A stretch of 64,000 nucleotides of DNA from Rotaria sordida (Eukaryota; Rotifera; Eurotatoria; Philodinida; Philodinidae), in assembly GCA_905250125.1 (NCBI GenBank), contig CAJNOL010000242.1, positions 1-64,000 of the forward strand. Reading direction: 5' to 3'. A program made the translations under genes and the position numbers. Under the pieces are notes generated by a model, which was not told where the DNA came from, did no database searches, and worked only from the letters and a program-made list of their open reading frames with translations. Below are positions 51,370-64,000 of the stretch, one piece after another (position 1 is the stretch's first letter; each line of letters starts with the position of its first letter).

Positions 51370-54300
51370 GAGTTCGTTGTTTTTTTCTTATATGTACATA
51401 AAGAATAATGGATTTTTTATGCAGACAAGCAATTAAGTATGCCAAGAATTTTTTCCGTTCTGTCGTACTTGTTTTTGTCTGCAAAAAAAAAAGATTTTAA
51501 TAACATTTTGCTTCGCCATAATCGATTGTACAATCTTGGATACCTGGTGGAGGACAATGAGAATGGCACCCAATGAAGTAAAACGGGAATGATCGCACCC
51601 TATAGGAAAGCAAGAAATCAAACAATAATAACAATGATTCTAGTTACTATTTGAAACTTTGATCCAAATAAATCGTACTCTAACTGTAGAAATATGTTTT
51701 TCGGGCTGTTTTTTTTTGTAAATAGAAGATAAAATATTATTGAATGTACAGTAGTCGCAAAAAGTCCAGCTAACAGGTAAAAAGTACCTAAATTTTCATT
51801 TATTTGTCTAATGTTTTGATCACAAATAGAGTTCGATCAATTCTGATCGCAAGAATTAATCACAACTTGTTCTGCCTTCCTGCGAGAATATCTCAACATA
51901 GAAAAAAAATCGCATGACGTTAAATTTCTCATTCTACAGCTCAGTGCTATCATCTCTATCACCAATAGATATTCCATGTTAAACAGTTTTAGTTTACCTG
52001 CTTTATGAAGTATTTTTTGAGTAATCTTCACAAGATGATTGATAGGAATCGTTGAAAAATGGCCTATGTATTCGGCTAATTTTAACTATTAGCCTTGAAA
52101 TTTTCTCCGAAAAATGCCATATTCTAATCAAGTTTTCCATGAAAATTTCACAATTTCAACCATCATTGCAGAAGAGATTCATGCTGAGACTATTCCAGAC
52201 AATAGAGGCTTCTCTGCAACTCAAGATTACTGTGGATTGAAATCGGATGTACAATCTTCATCAAATTAAATGATCGAAAACTATGGAATAGAACTTCGCC
52301 TATTTTAATCATGGATGACTTTATTATTAATTTATTCAATAATGTGATATGTCAAGATTTTTTCTGCTTCATCTGAAGGTTTTAATGTAGCTCGAAGGAC
52401 AATAATTGAGATGATATATTGAATCAAAATTTCTTTAGTAGCTATAATTTAGTAGATGTCATTCAATCATTCCTTCATGATGCATTTGCGTTTCATGATT
52501 TCTATTATTTTTATTTATTCTCATGAAAAATTTCTCTAGTAACATTGATTTTTTTCTAGGTTGAGTCATTAAACTTTATAAGATTCTGCAATTTTATAGT
52601 TGAGTAGAACAACATAGAATTCTGAAGAATCTCGGAATCTCATATCATAATATAAATCTGATAAACACTAACGTTTGATGATCTATGATATTAAAACTTC
52701 AACAGTAGCCGAAGCTTCATTGGACAATAACGATTCTGGAATTCTGTTGGTTTTCATAGGACTCCAAAAACGCTTTGAGCATAAAGATTCCCATATACTT
52801 GCAGATCCAAAAATTCTTGTTTGTCCTTTAATATATAGTGAAGATAGTAGATCGTACAAGTAGTGATCTGTGCAAAAGCTCAAAACGTATATATCCGATC
52901 ACTAAAGAGTTAAGTCTTTTGGTTTTTTTTACAGATGTGTGATTATTGTCATACTTCACAAAATAATCCGGGAGCCCTCCTATGCGCCCAGGTACTTGTT
53001 GTCTTGATCGTTCAAATAATTATTCATAAATTCCAATGAATCAAAGAGTATATGATTGTGAACAGTCAATTTTTCCTATTCCATCTGCTTCCTCAGCTAA
53101 AGATAAATTTTCTGAATTTTTATTCTGTTTTTGATGATATTTAAACAAAGTACAATAATCCTTTTTTTATTTGCTTGTAATTTTTCTATGACATAAATTA
53201 TTCCTAAATTGTTCGACATAATAAAAATTCTTATCAGTATTTCTGTTGCTAATTTTTTTTCATTTGTTTATTGAAAATAAGCTTTATTATATTAAATCAA
53301 AATCATTCGATTGAAGTTTATACTTTGGTTATCTATATTACGCATTGTTTTCCATGTGAAATAAATAATTAGTTTTCTCCCTATGTTCTTAGACATGTTT
53401 TTGAGCCTAAATAAAAATACTCTTTAAGTTAACTTTACTAACATGCTAATCTAAATATCTATGTCGATCATACTGCATCCAATCCATCTTACAATAACAG
53501 TGGGTATATAAATCTTATATAAGTACTTTTTAAAAGAAATACTTTAATGATATTTTTATTGTGGATATGTCATTATTATGATTTCAATGAAAAAATGAAC
53601 ATCCGATTGTTGTTGATGTGTAACTGTTTGTTATTCGAATAGGAAATTTTTATACCGCAAATTAAAAAAAAGAATTTCTGAGTTTTCTACGATTTATTTT
53701 CAGCGAACTCCACTCATTCTACGACAGGCTACCAAGCGTAAAATATAGTAAATCCATATAAGTTTTCATAAAAACAGTCTTTGAAGGTCTATCGTACAAT
53801 GATTGCCATTCACTGAAGATAGGTCATGAAGAACTCGGAGAGATCTTATTTTTTCCAGAAATGTTTTCTCTATTATCCAAAGCTGTTAATGGGATTTCGA
53901 CAAGTACCTCTCTTGATAGGAAATCGTTTCTCTAATTTGTCCTAGCTGTTACTGTTAAGGCCTTTCGCTCTCTAAAATCGACTCTCGATACAGTGCACGG
54001 GATTTCCATGCAATTTTCCGAAGATATTCGACTAATGAAAATGCACTATTAAAAAAATTTTCATAGCTCCAAATCTCACCGTTCAGGAAACTTCCAGGAG
54101 CCATAATCCAAAACGTACAAATGTCTTTTCAATCACTTCAAGTTAGTCCTCTAGTTACGCTCATTTCCAAAAGAACTCCTTATCGCTTCGGATGAGAGAG
54201 AGTTTTTTTTGTTTTTACTTTTTTGGAGCCTTAAAACTCCAAAAATCTTAGACAATGCTTTCTAGAAAACTCATAATTGCTTTGATATTGAGATTTCAAT

Positions 54301-54789
54301 ACAAAATCCCATTACCTCATTCGAAAGAGAATGCATCTATCCATCGAATAAAAAAAAACAAACCGTAGTGCACTAGCACAAACAGTCTCGAAAAGAAATT
54401 TGTTCAAAATCCGACTTTTTATGAGCAAAAAAAAAATTCAAACAGGACACCTTAAGAGCCGTGTCTATATGTTTATCTCAGTGTCTTTTCTTAGACAAAT
54501 CGGTTTTTTTTTGAAGGAGAGCTTAAGAGAAAAAAAGTTGGAAATACTACATTGCTAAGCTTTGTTTTTTCTCTACCTTATTTGAATTCTAGGTAACTCA
54601 ATTGACTTTTGCAATATGCATTTACCTTACCTAGAATTGAAATAGAACTTATTGTTCATCATGTTTTTAAAAGAAAAACGATAACAAAAAAAAAAAAAAA
54701 CCAACTTCTATATACAACGTATCGCATCTGTACATGAAGACACACAGATACAATTATTAATAAAAGAAAAACGAAACTGTTTTTATTGT
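51370..54789. other. Intergenic, nothing assignable
   Basis: 3.4 kb upstream of CSPP1 and downstream of the MULE-derived gene. Only short AT-rich frames; no coherent exons, RNA gene or bounded element recognised. Confidence 0.5.
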
Positions 54790-57700
54790 TCATTTGCGTA
54801 CTAATGTTAATCGAAGAACATTCGATGGTAGAGTTGAACGAATAAATGAAGGATATGATTGATTTACTGTTGTATCACTATTATACATTGATGAATTATT
54901 AATTAATCCAGTTGTTGTTATTGCCTGAGAAATTGGTAAACTATTAGCAGCTGTTGTAATAATAAACTGTTGCGATTGTTGAGAAGATGACATGGTTGCA
55001 AGACGAAATGTTGGTGTTGGAGCAATTCGATGTATCTAAATTAAAAATTTTAAAGGATCCTATCGGATAAGATGATCATCTATCATTTGAAAAGTCACCT
55101 ATAGAATAATTCGTGCCGCATCGGATGGTATATAGAGAATTGCTTTTTAATCAAGTTTTAATGTTGTAAGAAGTCATATAGCAGTTGAAGGTTATTATAG
55201 AAATTGTAACTGATACATGGCTTCTCAGAACATAAAAAAGCAAATTTCTTATATGTCATTCTATGTGGCATGGGTTACTCTACGAAACGATATAAGTGAC
55301 TTTTTATCTTAAGGCCCCCCCCCCCCTTTCCGGCGTTTCTAAGAAACGGCCGAACGAAAATTCCTGAAACTTGCAGGGTAGATAGACCTCGAGTAGTAGA
55401 GCAAAATTTGTCATAGACACAAATTTGCCAGACGTCATTTTCATGGACTTCCAGAGACCCCAAGATCAAAAACTTTTCCCCCCCCGCAAATCCACAGATT
55501 TCATCCGTTTGGGCTGAAATTTTTACTGTGGGTAGACGGACCCAATCGGGGTGGGCGTTTGTTTTTTTTTTTCAAAAATTTCAAATACTTCATGCTGGAG
55601 AACCAAAATACTGAGCACTTTGCAAAATCTCTAGGTTTTTTGGATCCTAAAAATTTTGCGAAGCCTGCCAAACTTGATTGGTAGAAGGTATCCAAAAAAA
55701 AAAAAACGCCCAACCCAAATCACTTGAAGTCTCACCAAAACAATTTTCAGCCCGATCGGACTTGAAATGGCGGAGAAAAAGGGGGAAAACTTCATTTTTT
55801 TGCTGAAAAAACTGATTTTGAGAAAAACGCGAAGAAATTTGTGTTTTGTGATTTTTTTCGAATTTTTTATATATAAGATGTGGTTTTTCAGTTCTCAAAG
55901 TGTACTCAATGGATAGAGGGCATTTAAATCTATATACTAATCACAAAAAATGAAAAATGTGAAAATTTTGAGTCGGGAAAGGGGGGGGGTCCCCTTAATC
56001 CGACAGGATTCTATTTTAAACGTACGGTCATTGTTCTTGGTTGTTGAGTCGTAACAAGTAATGTTGATTTTAAATTTGTTGTTGTTGTTGTTTTAAGACG
56101 TTTAGCTGGTGATAATGTTAAAATTTGTTGCTCATTAGAACGTTTACCTTGTAAATGTGAATGATATACAGATGACATAAGAACATTAGAACGAACTTGT
56201 TCAACAATTTGATCTGGTGATAGACTTGTTATTGATTCATGAGTAGCAATTGATGTCATAGCTTTCATTGCCCATTTATCATATTTTGGTTGTTTTAATG
56301 TATAGATACTATCAAGATGAGTATAAGTTTTTCGTAATTGTTCAATAAAATACATTTGTAACCAATAGAAAACTATTGCACCATTATCAATACGTGATTC
56401 ACGCCAATCTCGTAATTTTGCAGACTAAAATTTAAAAAATATTTCTAAATTGATACAACAAAAAAACAATATATATATATCTTACCACAGTTTGCATAGG
56501 TTCACAAATTAAAACTTTTATACCTGAATATGGATGAAAAAGATTATATTTTTTTAATATCCATGATCCAAGATCAGTATCAACTAATGGTAAAATAATT
56601 TGTTCAAAATATATTCGAAATTCTTGTGTCCAATTTAATTTACAACGTTCATATAAACGTATAAATAATCTCATATCAGTACATAATAATAATGATTTTA
56701 TTTCAGCAAGATAAAATTGATAATCAGTATGTGTACGACCATTTTGTAATAACCATGCATGTAATTGAGAAAAAATATAATTCCATGTATGAATAATACG
56801 TAAATTTGGTAAAAATAATGATAAATAATTATTTTTTAATGTATTACCATCATTATCAATTATATATAAACAACGAGATTCAATATTTGAACATTGTTGT
56901 TTTAAATAAGTTAAAATATATTCATATACATCATCACAACGACGATTATGTAATGCACAACCTGAAGTATAGAAAATCTTCTTTTTTTTTTTTTTTGTCT
57001 TAACTATATCAATCAGTTAACATGAGTCTTTCTTCTTCTGTTATATTCATTTGGATGAGATTTTTCAAAAGAATATTATGATAGCTATTTTCTTGATATA
57101 GATCTTCTCCGATTGAAATGAATCAGAGATTACTATAGTTTTATCGTGCATGTCGAGATCAGTACATCGGTGATCATAGTTGCATTTCTACTCTCATTCA
57201 AATTTAAATATTGTACATATTAAATTTTCAATGAGACAATGAAGTTCATTGTGGAATGTATGACATTTTCTATTTGTATTTGAAAAGTGCAAATCACACC
57301 GGTTTTTTCTCTTACGAGGAAAGGTTTCCAACTGATCCATATCATTTTCAATGATATGTCGGAGATAGTATTTTAAGAAAAATCCTAAGAGAGTTTGGAT
57401 CGATGGTGCTTCTTTCGAAGGTTATGACTGTTTTACTGATTTTTCCATCTGGCATAAGGTATATAGGGAACAGCTGAATTTCAATCTGAAATCTTGTGGT
57501 CATTAGAACATTGGAAAAGTTTCAATGCAAAAAAAATGTTCTCTTTTGGAAATATTCAATTTTCAAAAAAAGTAGATTATGAGACAAATTTTTAAGAATT
57601 AATATCTTCAGAATTTTGAAATTCAGTTGTTCCCTATATACATTTTGCTAAGTGGAAAAATCAGTAAAATAGTCATAACCTTCGAAAGAAGCACCATCAG

Positions 57701-60027
57701 CCCGAAATTCTCTTAGGATTTTTCTTGAAATACTGTCTCCGACATATGGATGAAATATTATTGAAAACGGCATGGATCAATTGCGCACATTTTCTCGTTA
57801 GTTAGAAAACTTTCCAAGCGTTCATTTTATCAGAATTAGAGCTGTCGCGAGCGGGGGTCACCTCCCAATCTTGAAAAATTTTCATTTTTTTGCTCACCGA
57901 TTCTCAAAAAATCGCTCGACCCCCTTCAATCCAGTAAATTTTAGCAAAAATTTTTCCGTCGACCTTCCCAATCTTGGAAACCTCGCGATACCCTTGATCA
58001 GAATATAAAACTTATGTTGTCATTATGCTTCAAATTTTTAAACATTTTGAACTCCCTTTAAAGTTTTCACATTACTGATTATTAATTATTCATATTGTAA
58101 CATCCCTATTCTATTGATATTTCTCTTTCATAAGGTAATCTTACCAAGTAAAATACATGGTTCCTCTTTCATAGCAATATGTCGATAAAAAACACATGTA
58201 ACATGAAATGTATTAATTGTATATGATGAATCAAATGTAATAGGAACATATTGTTGTGATAAAAGATCAGAATGATCTAATAATAAATTAAATTCATGTA
58301 TTGATTCATTTGAAAATGCAATAGCAACAATATTTGGTATTAATGTAAAACGAACAATATAATTTGGTATTTCACATGCAAAATGATATAAATTAGATAT
58401 TTCATCAGCTGATGCAACAAGACGACGTGCTAAACGTCTTTTTATATTACGTATTTGTTCAATATTACGAGGTCGTGATAAAATTTCAGGACCAATTTTT
58501 GTTTCATTTTTTATATTAAATGAATTTATAGATTTTAATGATTTCTTTTTTTGATTATCATCAAATATTTCATCATCTATTTCAGTAGAATTATTTTCAT
58601 CATCATCATCATCATCATTATTTTGTTCATGAGAATTTTTTGTTGTATATTGTTTAAATATTTGTATTGTTTCAACATTTGTTGCTGCATCAGATACAAG
58701 TTTATTAAGAAGTGATGGACGTGTACGAAAAAATGGTTTTGTATTTTTTTTTGAATTTCCATGTGGAAATTCTTCAGCAATATTTTCATCACCAAGATAT
58801 TGTACAACAACTTTTGATGGATCAATAAGTGAAACAAATGCTTGTTTTTCAAAATCTTTATTTTTTTTCTTATTTTTTTGTCCAGCATGAAAATAACATT
58901 TTTTTATTACTGGATTATGTGTTGGTAAACGACGTGCAGCTATTTGTACCCAACGATAACCATCACTACGCCAATCGTCTAAAAATAATATTCAATATAT
59001 GTTATAAATTCTATGTTCATCATAGAGATTGAATCGAAATAACTATTGTCAGATTTATTTTTCAAACATGCCAACCACCATTTTTTGAATAACTTTTCAT
59101 CCTTGATAGGCATCGATGTCGAATTTTTTTTGCCATTAGATAGAGCAATGTTAGAGACGTCTATCTGTATAACATTCATTAAGTTCAAAGGAATTCTCCA
59201 AGGATATTTGTAAGTGAACAATTTTTTTCTTTAATCTAGCGGCTCAAATTACACTAAAATGCAGTCCAATGAGAGCCGTATTACCTATAAAATTTCTAGA
59301 TTTCAGAATATTTCTCTTGAAACATGAATTCAGAGTGAGAATGCAAAAAAATACAACACTCTTCGAACTAAATTTTGATGTAATTTGAGTCTAGATTACT
59401 ATGAAAAGTTATAAAAATTGACAACGAAAAAAAAAAATATTCATCTGCAAAAATTTCTTCAAACTTAGTAAATGTTACACAGATAGACATCTTCAAAATT
59501 ATTCTATCTAATGATGTAAACCCAATTTTAATAGTTATAAACGATTGAAAGTTATTTAAAAAATAAATCTGATGAAATTGTAACTTCATGATAATATCTC
59601 CCTTACAATAAATCAATCATCTTGCTTTATGATACTTCTCAATTCTATGCTGTTCAACGGTAAGTTAACATAGATCAAATGTCAATTGTTCACCTATCGA
59701 TTTTCTATTCAATCAATATTCTATTAAAATTTTTCTATTCGTTAAAATACTAATCCATGATATACCCAATCCTTTTTGTTCCAAAGAACTTTCGATGATT
59801 CCAGACTTTATATAACGGATGAACATTGGTATTCGCTGGAATTCAACAAAAAAAAAACAAAACTTACTTTCATGTCCAATATCAAGTTTTAATACATAAA
59901 CTTCTCCAGCTTTTGGTTTAAATGGTGGTATTGATGTAAATATTGTTGATGTTGAATCAAATAATGGAATAACTTGTGTTGCTTCAAGTGATTGATATCG
60001 AATAAATGATGGACAATTTGTTGTCAT
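54790..60027 (-). CDS. MULE-transposase-derived protein with WRKY/FLYWCH-like N-terminal motif
   Basis: Five exons: 59868-60027, 58145-58978, 56486-56961, 56026-56424 and 54790-55035. They total 704 residues in phase. Residues 54-63 (NDWRSDGYRW) with a later KKCYFH resemble the WRKY/FLYWCH-type zinc motif found N-terminal in MULE-like proteins. A transposase-like core follows: FDSSY (Asp303), LYIIDND (Asp367), TWNYI where relatives have CWNHI, then NLFHPYSGIK and CEP (Glu485), after which LRDWRES and FYWLQMY follow family order. The DDE residues may therefore survive, but the usual NNQxE is changed to VLICE. A 2-kb coding region with clean introns and no stops suggests a host-retained gene. 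The C-terminal exon is Ser/Thr/Gln-rich, with AATAAA ~10 nt past the stop. Confidence 0.7.
55054..56012. mobile_element. TCGGATAAG-family element filling an intron
   Basis: The ends AGGATCCTATCGGATAAG and, reversed, AGAATCCTGTCGGATTAAG form terminal inverted repeats, and ATTTTAA flanks both sides (55047-55053 and 56013-56019). An inner fold (55060-55310) and opposed C-run (55313-55326) and G-run (55981-55989) are inside. It occupies all but ~31 bp of intron 4 of the MULE-derived gene. Confidence 0.75.
57297..57805. mobile_element. Foldback element
   Basis: The arms are about 57297-57490 and 57610-57805. For example, CTTTCGAAGGTTATGACTGT on the left faces TAGTCATAACCTTCGAAAG on the right, and TCGGAGATAGTATTT faces AAATACTGTCTCCGA. 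In intron 2 of the MULE-derived gene. Confidence 0.75.
57843..57998. repeat. Possible small MITE with TCGCGAG ends
   Basis: TGTCGCGAGCGGG at the left and CCTCGCGATACCC at the right are partial inverted repeats. CTCCCAATCTTG and TTCCCAATCTTGG occur near each end in direct orientation. No target duplication identified. Confidence 0.35.
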
Positions 60028-63000
60028 TTGAAATTTCTATTTTTAAGAGAAAATATTTTTCAATAATGAAAAATTCTTTTATTTTTAAAATAAACTAAAA
60101 ATATATATAGATTTTCGATGTTCGTTAAACTTGATCATGAGTATAAAATAGCGCTTCAATGCAAAGGCTTTTATTATTTTTGAATGGAGTACATAGGAAA
60201 AAAGAACGAAAAAAAAAAAGTACTTCATAATATGAATACCTATAGAAAATTTGATTAATTATCTGATTTTTAATTTAATTTACTATGCTTACAATATATC
60301 GCTACAGTAAACGATAATAAAATTAATATATGTAAGAAAGTATTGATTGTAACTACTTCTATTTGAGAGGTTTGATTTTATTATAATCAATAGATGTCAC
60401 TAATGTTTTTCATTAGTTTGATATAAAAATACGCAATAAAACATGTCCCGTTTCCAAATTATTATTAAAAAAAAACATCTTAATAGAGATTATCACATAA
60501 AATTCTAATCGTTGAAATATACCCCATTGACTACACGTTCATTTGTCGCTTTGTTTATTCTATGCAATAGTGAATTATTTTTTAATTATTATTCTAAATA
60601 AAGTAAGTGAATATTTTATGAAAAAAAAGAAGAAAAATAAATCAGTGAAGAAGATTTTATATAAATTATTAATAAATGAAACTTATTCAAATATTCTACT
60701 TTCTATTTATATTCAATTCATTGTAAAGAATCATTCATACGTCAATTGAATTTATAATAATCTTAAAATATAAATTATTTTTCTTAAACTCTTTGTTTTG
60801 TAAGAAAATATAAACATTTAATATTCATGATTAAAGTAGAATAGATATAAACTTCATTACTTTTAGCGTAGGCTGGAAATTTAGAACATTTTCTATTGTA
60901 CAAAATTTTAACTGTGCTATTTTTTTTAATGATGTGGCTGAAGAATTATGCTCAGTCTGTATCGCACCGTTGAACATGATAGATATGCACATTATGAGTT
61001 CTTGTTTGGATTTCGTATGATCAGTGATATAATAAGAAACATTCAGCTATCTGAAGAAACTCTTACAAATACACTACTAATTTCTTTTGATAAGTCATAA
61101 AGTCGAAAGTCAGTTTTAGAATAAATAAATATTCAATTATTGTTGAATTTATCGATCTTATCAATAGCTTTATTGTATATTGAGTTAATGAATATATTAT
61201 TCATAATCATGATTATATGTATTGCTTACGAATGTTAATTTATAACTAATTGAGTCGAGCAGTATTCTATTCAGATTGTCTCTATCCAGGGAATGTCCTA
61301 TCGTTGTAGCTTTTTGTTATTTTGTCAAAATCTACTATATAATCTGTTGATTCTATTCGTTTTAAATATTCATATTACAGAATGTTATTGATGTGTGTAT
61401 TTATTACCTCGACAAATAATATATTGTTTTTGAAATGTGTCTAACCTCATGAAGTAGATTCTATCGAGATGAAAGAAAGTCTGGATGAATTTGGATCGAT
61501 GAGTCTTTTGAAAAAATAAAAAACTAAAGTTATTATCTCTTTTAGGTCGACGTTTGCATTCAAACTTTGTACAAATTAACTGTTCAATTGAACTAATTCA
61601 TTGTAAAAGTATGAGGTTTTTCTCTAACATCGACTTATCTTCGATACGAAGAAAATTTATTTTTTTTTTGGAAATTTTCATCAAAATAAGTATAGCGGAA
61701 AAAAAACAAAACACTCAGGGACGTTTATTATTTTAGAGTTTCTTATCTCAATAGTGTCTAGATAATCACGTAAGACTCATCTGAAAAAATAATTTATTAT
61801 TTGTCGAGGTATACACGTATCTTTTCATACGACTAAGGATATTTTATTTTTCTTTATGTGACAACAAAATTTTCATTTTATTTTTCTCAGCAAATTATGC
61901 AAAGGTGGTGTTTTTTCATATATGATTATATGTCAAGATTGATCTTGTTATTAATCATTTGATTTTAATCTAAACTTATACATATATTAATATTTTGATC
62001 TAAAAAATTGACCATTGATGATGTAGTAAAAGGTTTGAGATGATCAACATAATTGTTGATTATATATAATGGCATATTCTTTTACATTTATGCCGCTGAT
62101 CTTGAACAATTTGATCGTGCAGGCATATGTAAAATAAAGAAGATGCTAGATTAAAAATGCGACTTTATGCGAGAGGTACCAATCGAAAAGATTAATCGAT
62201 GGTAACTTTGAAAAGACGCAATATTAAATTACAATAATTGTGTTGTTTTGTCAAAAGCTGAAAAACAAATCTTAATATTCTGAGGTCAAATAATTGTATA
62301 AGAAGAAAAAGAAATATCTATATTATCTTCATTAAGTACATTATTTTTTTTTTCCTATTTAGATTTTTGATTATGATTCTTATTAATAAATTTTATTAGT
62401 GATGGTATCAATAGGTGAGCTACGAATCTTTTAACATTTATATGTAAATTTTTAAAGATATCAACATTATTTTTTTGTTATTATCTTACTACGTTGGTCA
62501 TATATATATGATTAAGGTCATAGCGTACCGAAATCTGTTTTTCTTTTTTTTTTTGTTTAACCGACTTTTTTTTTAGTGTCTGACAATTTTGTTTCCTATA
62601 AATCAATGCAAAATAATATATTAGTTGTCACTTAAAGAAGAGAAAAGATGGGTGCAATATAATAGTGATGTCACCGTGAATAATGTACATAAATGGAAAG
62701 TGTTTTTTTATTTAGGCTTTTAGAGAAGAAAAGACAGTGTCGACAGATGCATGTAAAAAAAAGAAAGAAATATAATCAACCAATGATAAATATATGTCGA
62801 AAGCAAACAGAAGCGTAAAAGAAAGAAGAACGGATAAGCAATAACGATGACGAACACCGCACGTCTTGACAGCTTCTTACTTTAAAAAAAATCAACAGGC
62901 AACCGTGCCTTCGTTCAATGAATCACGCAGCTGACGTGTGCTAGATATTAAAAAAAAAAGAAAAGAATCCTTTGCTATATGCTACTTCCAAAAAAGTACT

Positions 63001-63060
63001 AACATATTCTTCATTCGTTTGTCTTATCTTTTCTTGTTGTTTTTTTACTCACTCTGTTTT
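60028..63060. other. Intergenic, presumed upstream region of two divergent genes
   Basis: AT-rich sequence between the MULE-derived gene (minus) and the nuclear receptor (plus). No gene or bounded repeat recognised. A (GAT)n microsatellite lies just downstream at 63140-63165, in the first receptor intron. Confidence 0.5.
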
Positions 63061-63069
63061 TTTCGTTCT

Positions 63070-64000
63070 TTCGCTGACTGTTTGTTTCAACAAATTCCCT
63101 CAATCGAAAAGACATACCAGTAAGTATCATACACTTTATAGATGATGATGATGATGATGATGATCGAGAAATAGTATTGATAATAATCATATAAAATTTC
63201 TTTTTCTTTATTTAACTTTTTCATTGTTATTGTTTTGTTTAGTGCAACGTGCCATAGTCAATAGTGAATTTAGCGAAACAGAAACAATTATTAAACGTGA
63301 AACTAATGATGATTCCCTTGATGTTAATGATGGCATGGGAGGAGGTGCAACAGTTATGGATTTAGGTGTTAGTTCAACAAATAATAATAATAATAATAAT
63401 ACTTTTGGAAGTAATAATGAAATCTTAGATTGTGTTGTTTGTGGTGATCGAGCTACAGGTAAATAATAATTAATTAAATTACATGGTTATATATATATTA
63501 TATAATTATTTAGGTAAACATTATGGAGCAATATCATGTGATGGTTGTAAGGGATTTTTTCGACGAACTGTACGAAAAAACCCTGTATACGAATGTCGAC
63601 ATCAAAATAATTGTACAATCGATAAAGATAAACGTAATCAATGTCGTCATTGTCGATGGAAGCATGTTTATTTGATATAAATTTCTTTATTTAAATCTAT
63701 CCTTATTTTTATTTCTATAGAAAATGTATTAGAATGGGCATGAGAAGAGATGGTAAATATATGATTTTAATAATGATAGAAATAATTTATTTGTTTTTTT
63801 TTTGCATTTCGAATCTTATAGCTGTACAAAAAGAAAGAGATCGCCTTGGACGACAACGCAGTAATAATTGTAATACTCGAGTGGTAACAATAAAATCAAT
63901 TGGACATTTAAGTGATAATCTTGATGACGATGAAGATGATCTAAGTATAATGGCACTTTTAAGAGCCGAACAAACAGCTAAAGAAGTATGAGAAAATAAA
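63070..64000 (+). CDS. HNF4-type nuclear receptor (5' part, runs off the window)
   Basis: Exons: a leader exon ending at 63119, then 63243-63458, 63514-63661, 63721-63752 and 63822-63985, continuing beyond the window; the leader exon's 5' end is not defined. The C4 DNA-binding domain is complete: [19 protein letters not shown]-box [44 protein letters not shown], followed by the HNF4-type AVQKERDR extension. HNF4 receptors bind direct repeats as homodimers and control metabolic genes. The start ATG appears only after splicing (A of 63119 joined to TG of 63243), giving [10 protein letters not shown] in an ACC-ATG context. The intron after CRW needs a GC donor (63662-63663). 187 residues lie in the window; the ligand-binding domain is absent. 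Confidence 0.88.

Noticed and set aside
52675..52863. Short frames on both strands upstream of CSPP1
   Set aside because: Mutually overlapping, short, with no family features.
62938..63123. 61-codon frame in the nuclear-receptor leader, considered as its N-terminus
   Set aside because: Joining this frame to the next exon at the 63119/63243 junction gives an early stop; the other frame yields the spliced ATG instead.

Overview
This is a eukaryotic, AT-rich window (by eye roughly 70% A+T) with compact animal genes. Exons are short, most introns are 45-75 bp with GT-AG borders, and protein families are metazoan (GDPGP1, CSPP1, UNC93, an HNF4-type nuclear receptor, head-to-head HSP60/HSP10). The compact genes, the density of small foldback/MITE elements, a tandem gene duplication with gene-conversion-like identity, and scattered TGTGGG-like motifs (the bdelloid telomere hexamer) suggest a bdelloid rotifer, perhaps Rotaria-like. 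The organism is an inference. Two assembly gaps are present (21155-21164 and 49652-49751). No CRISPR array, rRNA or tRNA was recognised.

Layout. 1-2.5 kb: a decayed FYVE-finger fragment, then a minus-strand EF-hand/alveolin-like repeat protein (1153-2514). 2.5-10.5 kb: no convincing gene; degenerate ~180 bp repeats, a 1.36 kb foldback (6608-7963) and a probable solo LTR (9174-9440). 10491-11645: an intronless alpha/beta-hydrolase. 13940-17525: HSP60 (minus) and HSP10 (plus), divergent around a 282 bp shared promoter with a heat-shock-element match. 17950-20943: a PTB-like-domain protein. 21653-25610: a UNC93-type membrane protein with nested foldbacks in one intron. 26.8-28 kb: a mariner-type transposase relic and a small foldback. 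28123-34068: GDP-D-glucose phosphorylase (10 exons), whose two large introns hold a hAT MITE, a decayed hAT transposon, a 21-bp minisatellite and a foldback.

34300-46147: a SARNP/Tho1-like gene followed 145 bp later by a glyoxylate/hydroxypyruvate reductase gene (GRHPR). This block was tandemly duplicated. The second copy keeps an intact reductase but only pseudo-exons of the SARNP-like gene, and it has gained a 552 bp Helitron whose empty site survives in copy 1. An SDR pseudogene and a palindromic MITE lie between the copies. 46822-51369: CSPP1 (centrosome/cilium). 54790-60027: a five-exon MULE-transposase-derived gene, one of whose introns is almost entirely a transposable element. 63070-64000: the start of an HNF4-like nuclear receptor whose start codon is apparently assembled by splicing and which has a predicted GC-AG intron; its ligand-binding domain lies beyond the window.

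The genes do not form one pathway. They are chaperone, carbohydrate-repair, centrosomal and transcription-factor housekeeping genes. The notable biology is the interplay of small mobile elements, introns and tandem duplication. I saw no candidate for a wholly new defence or metabolic system.
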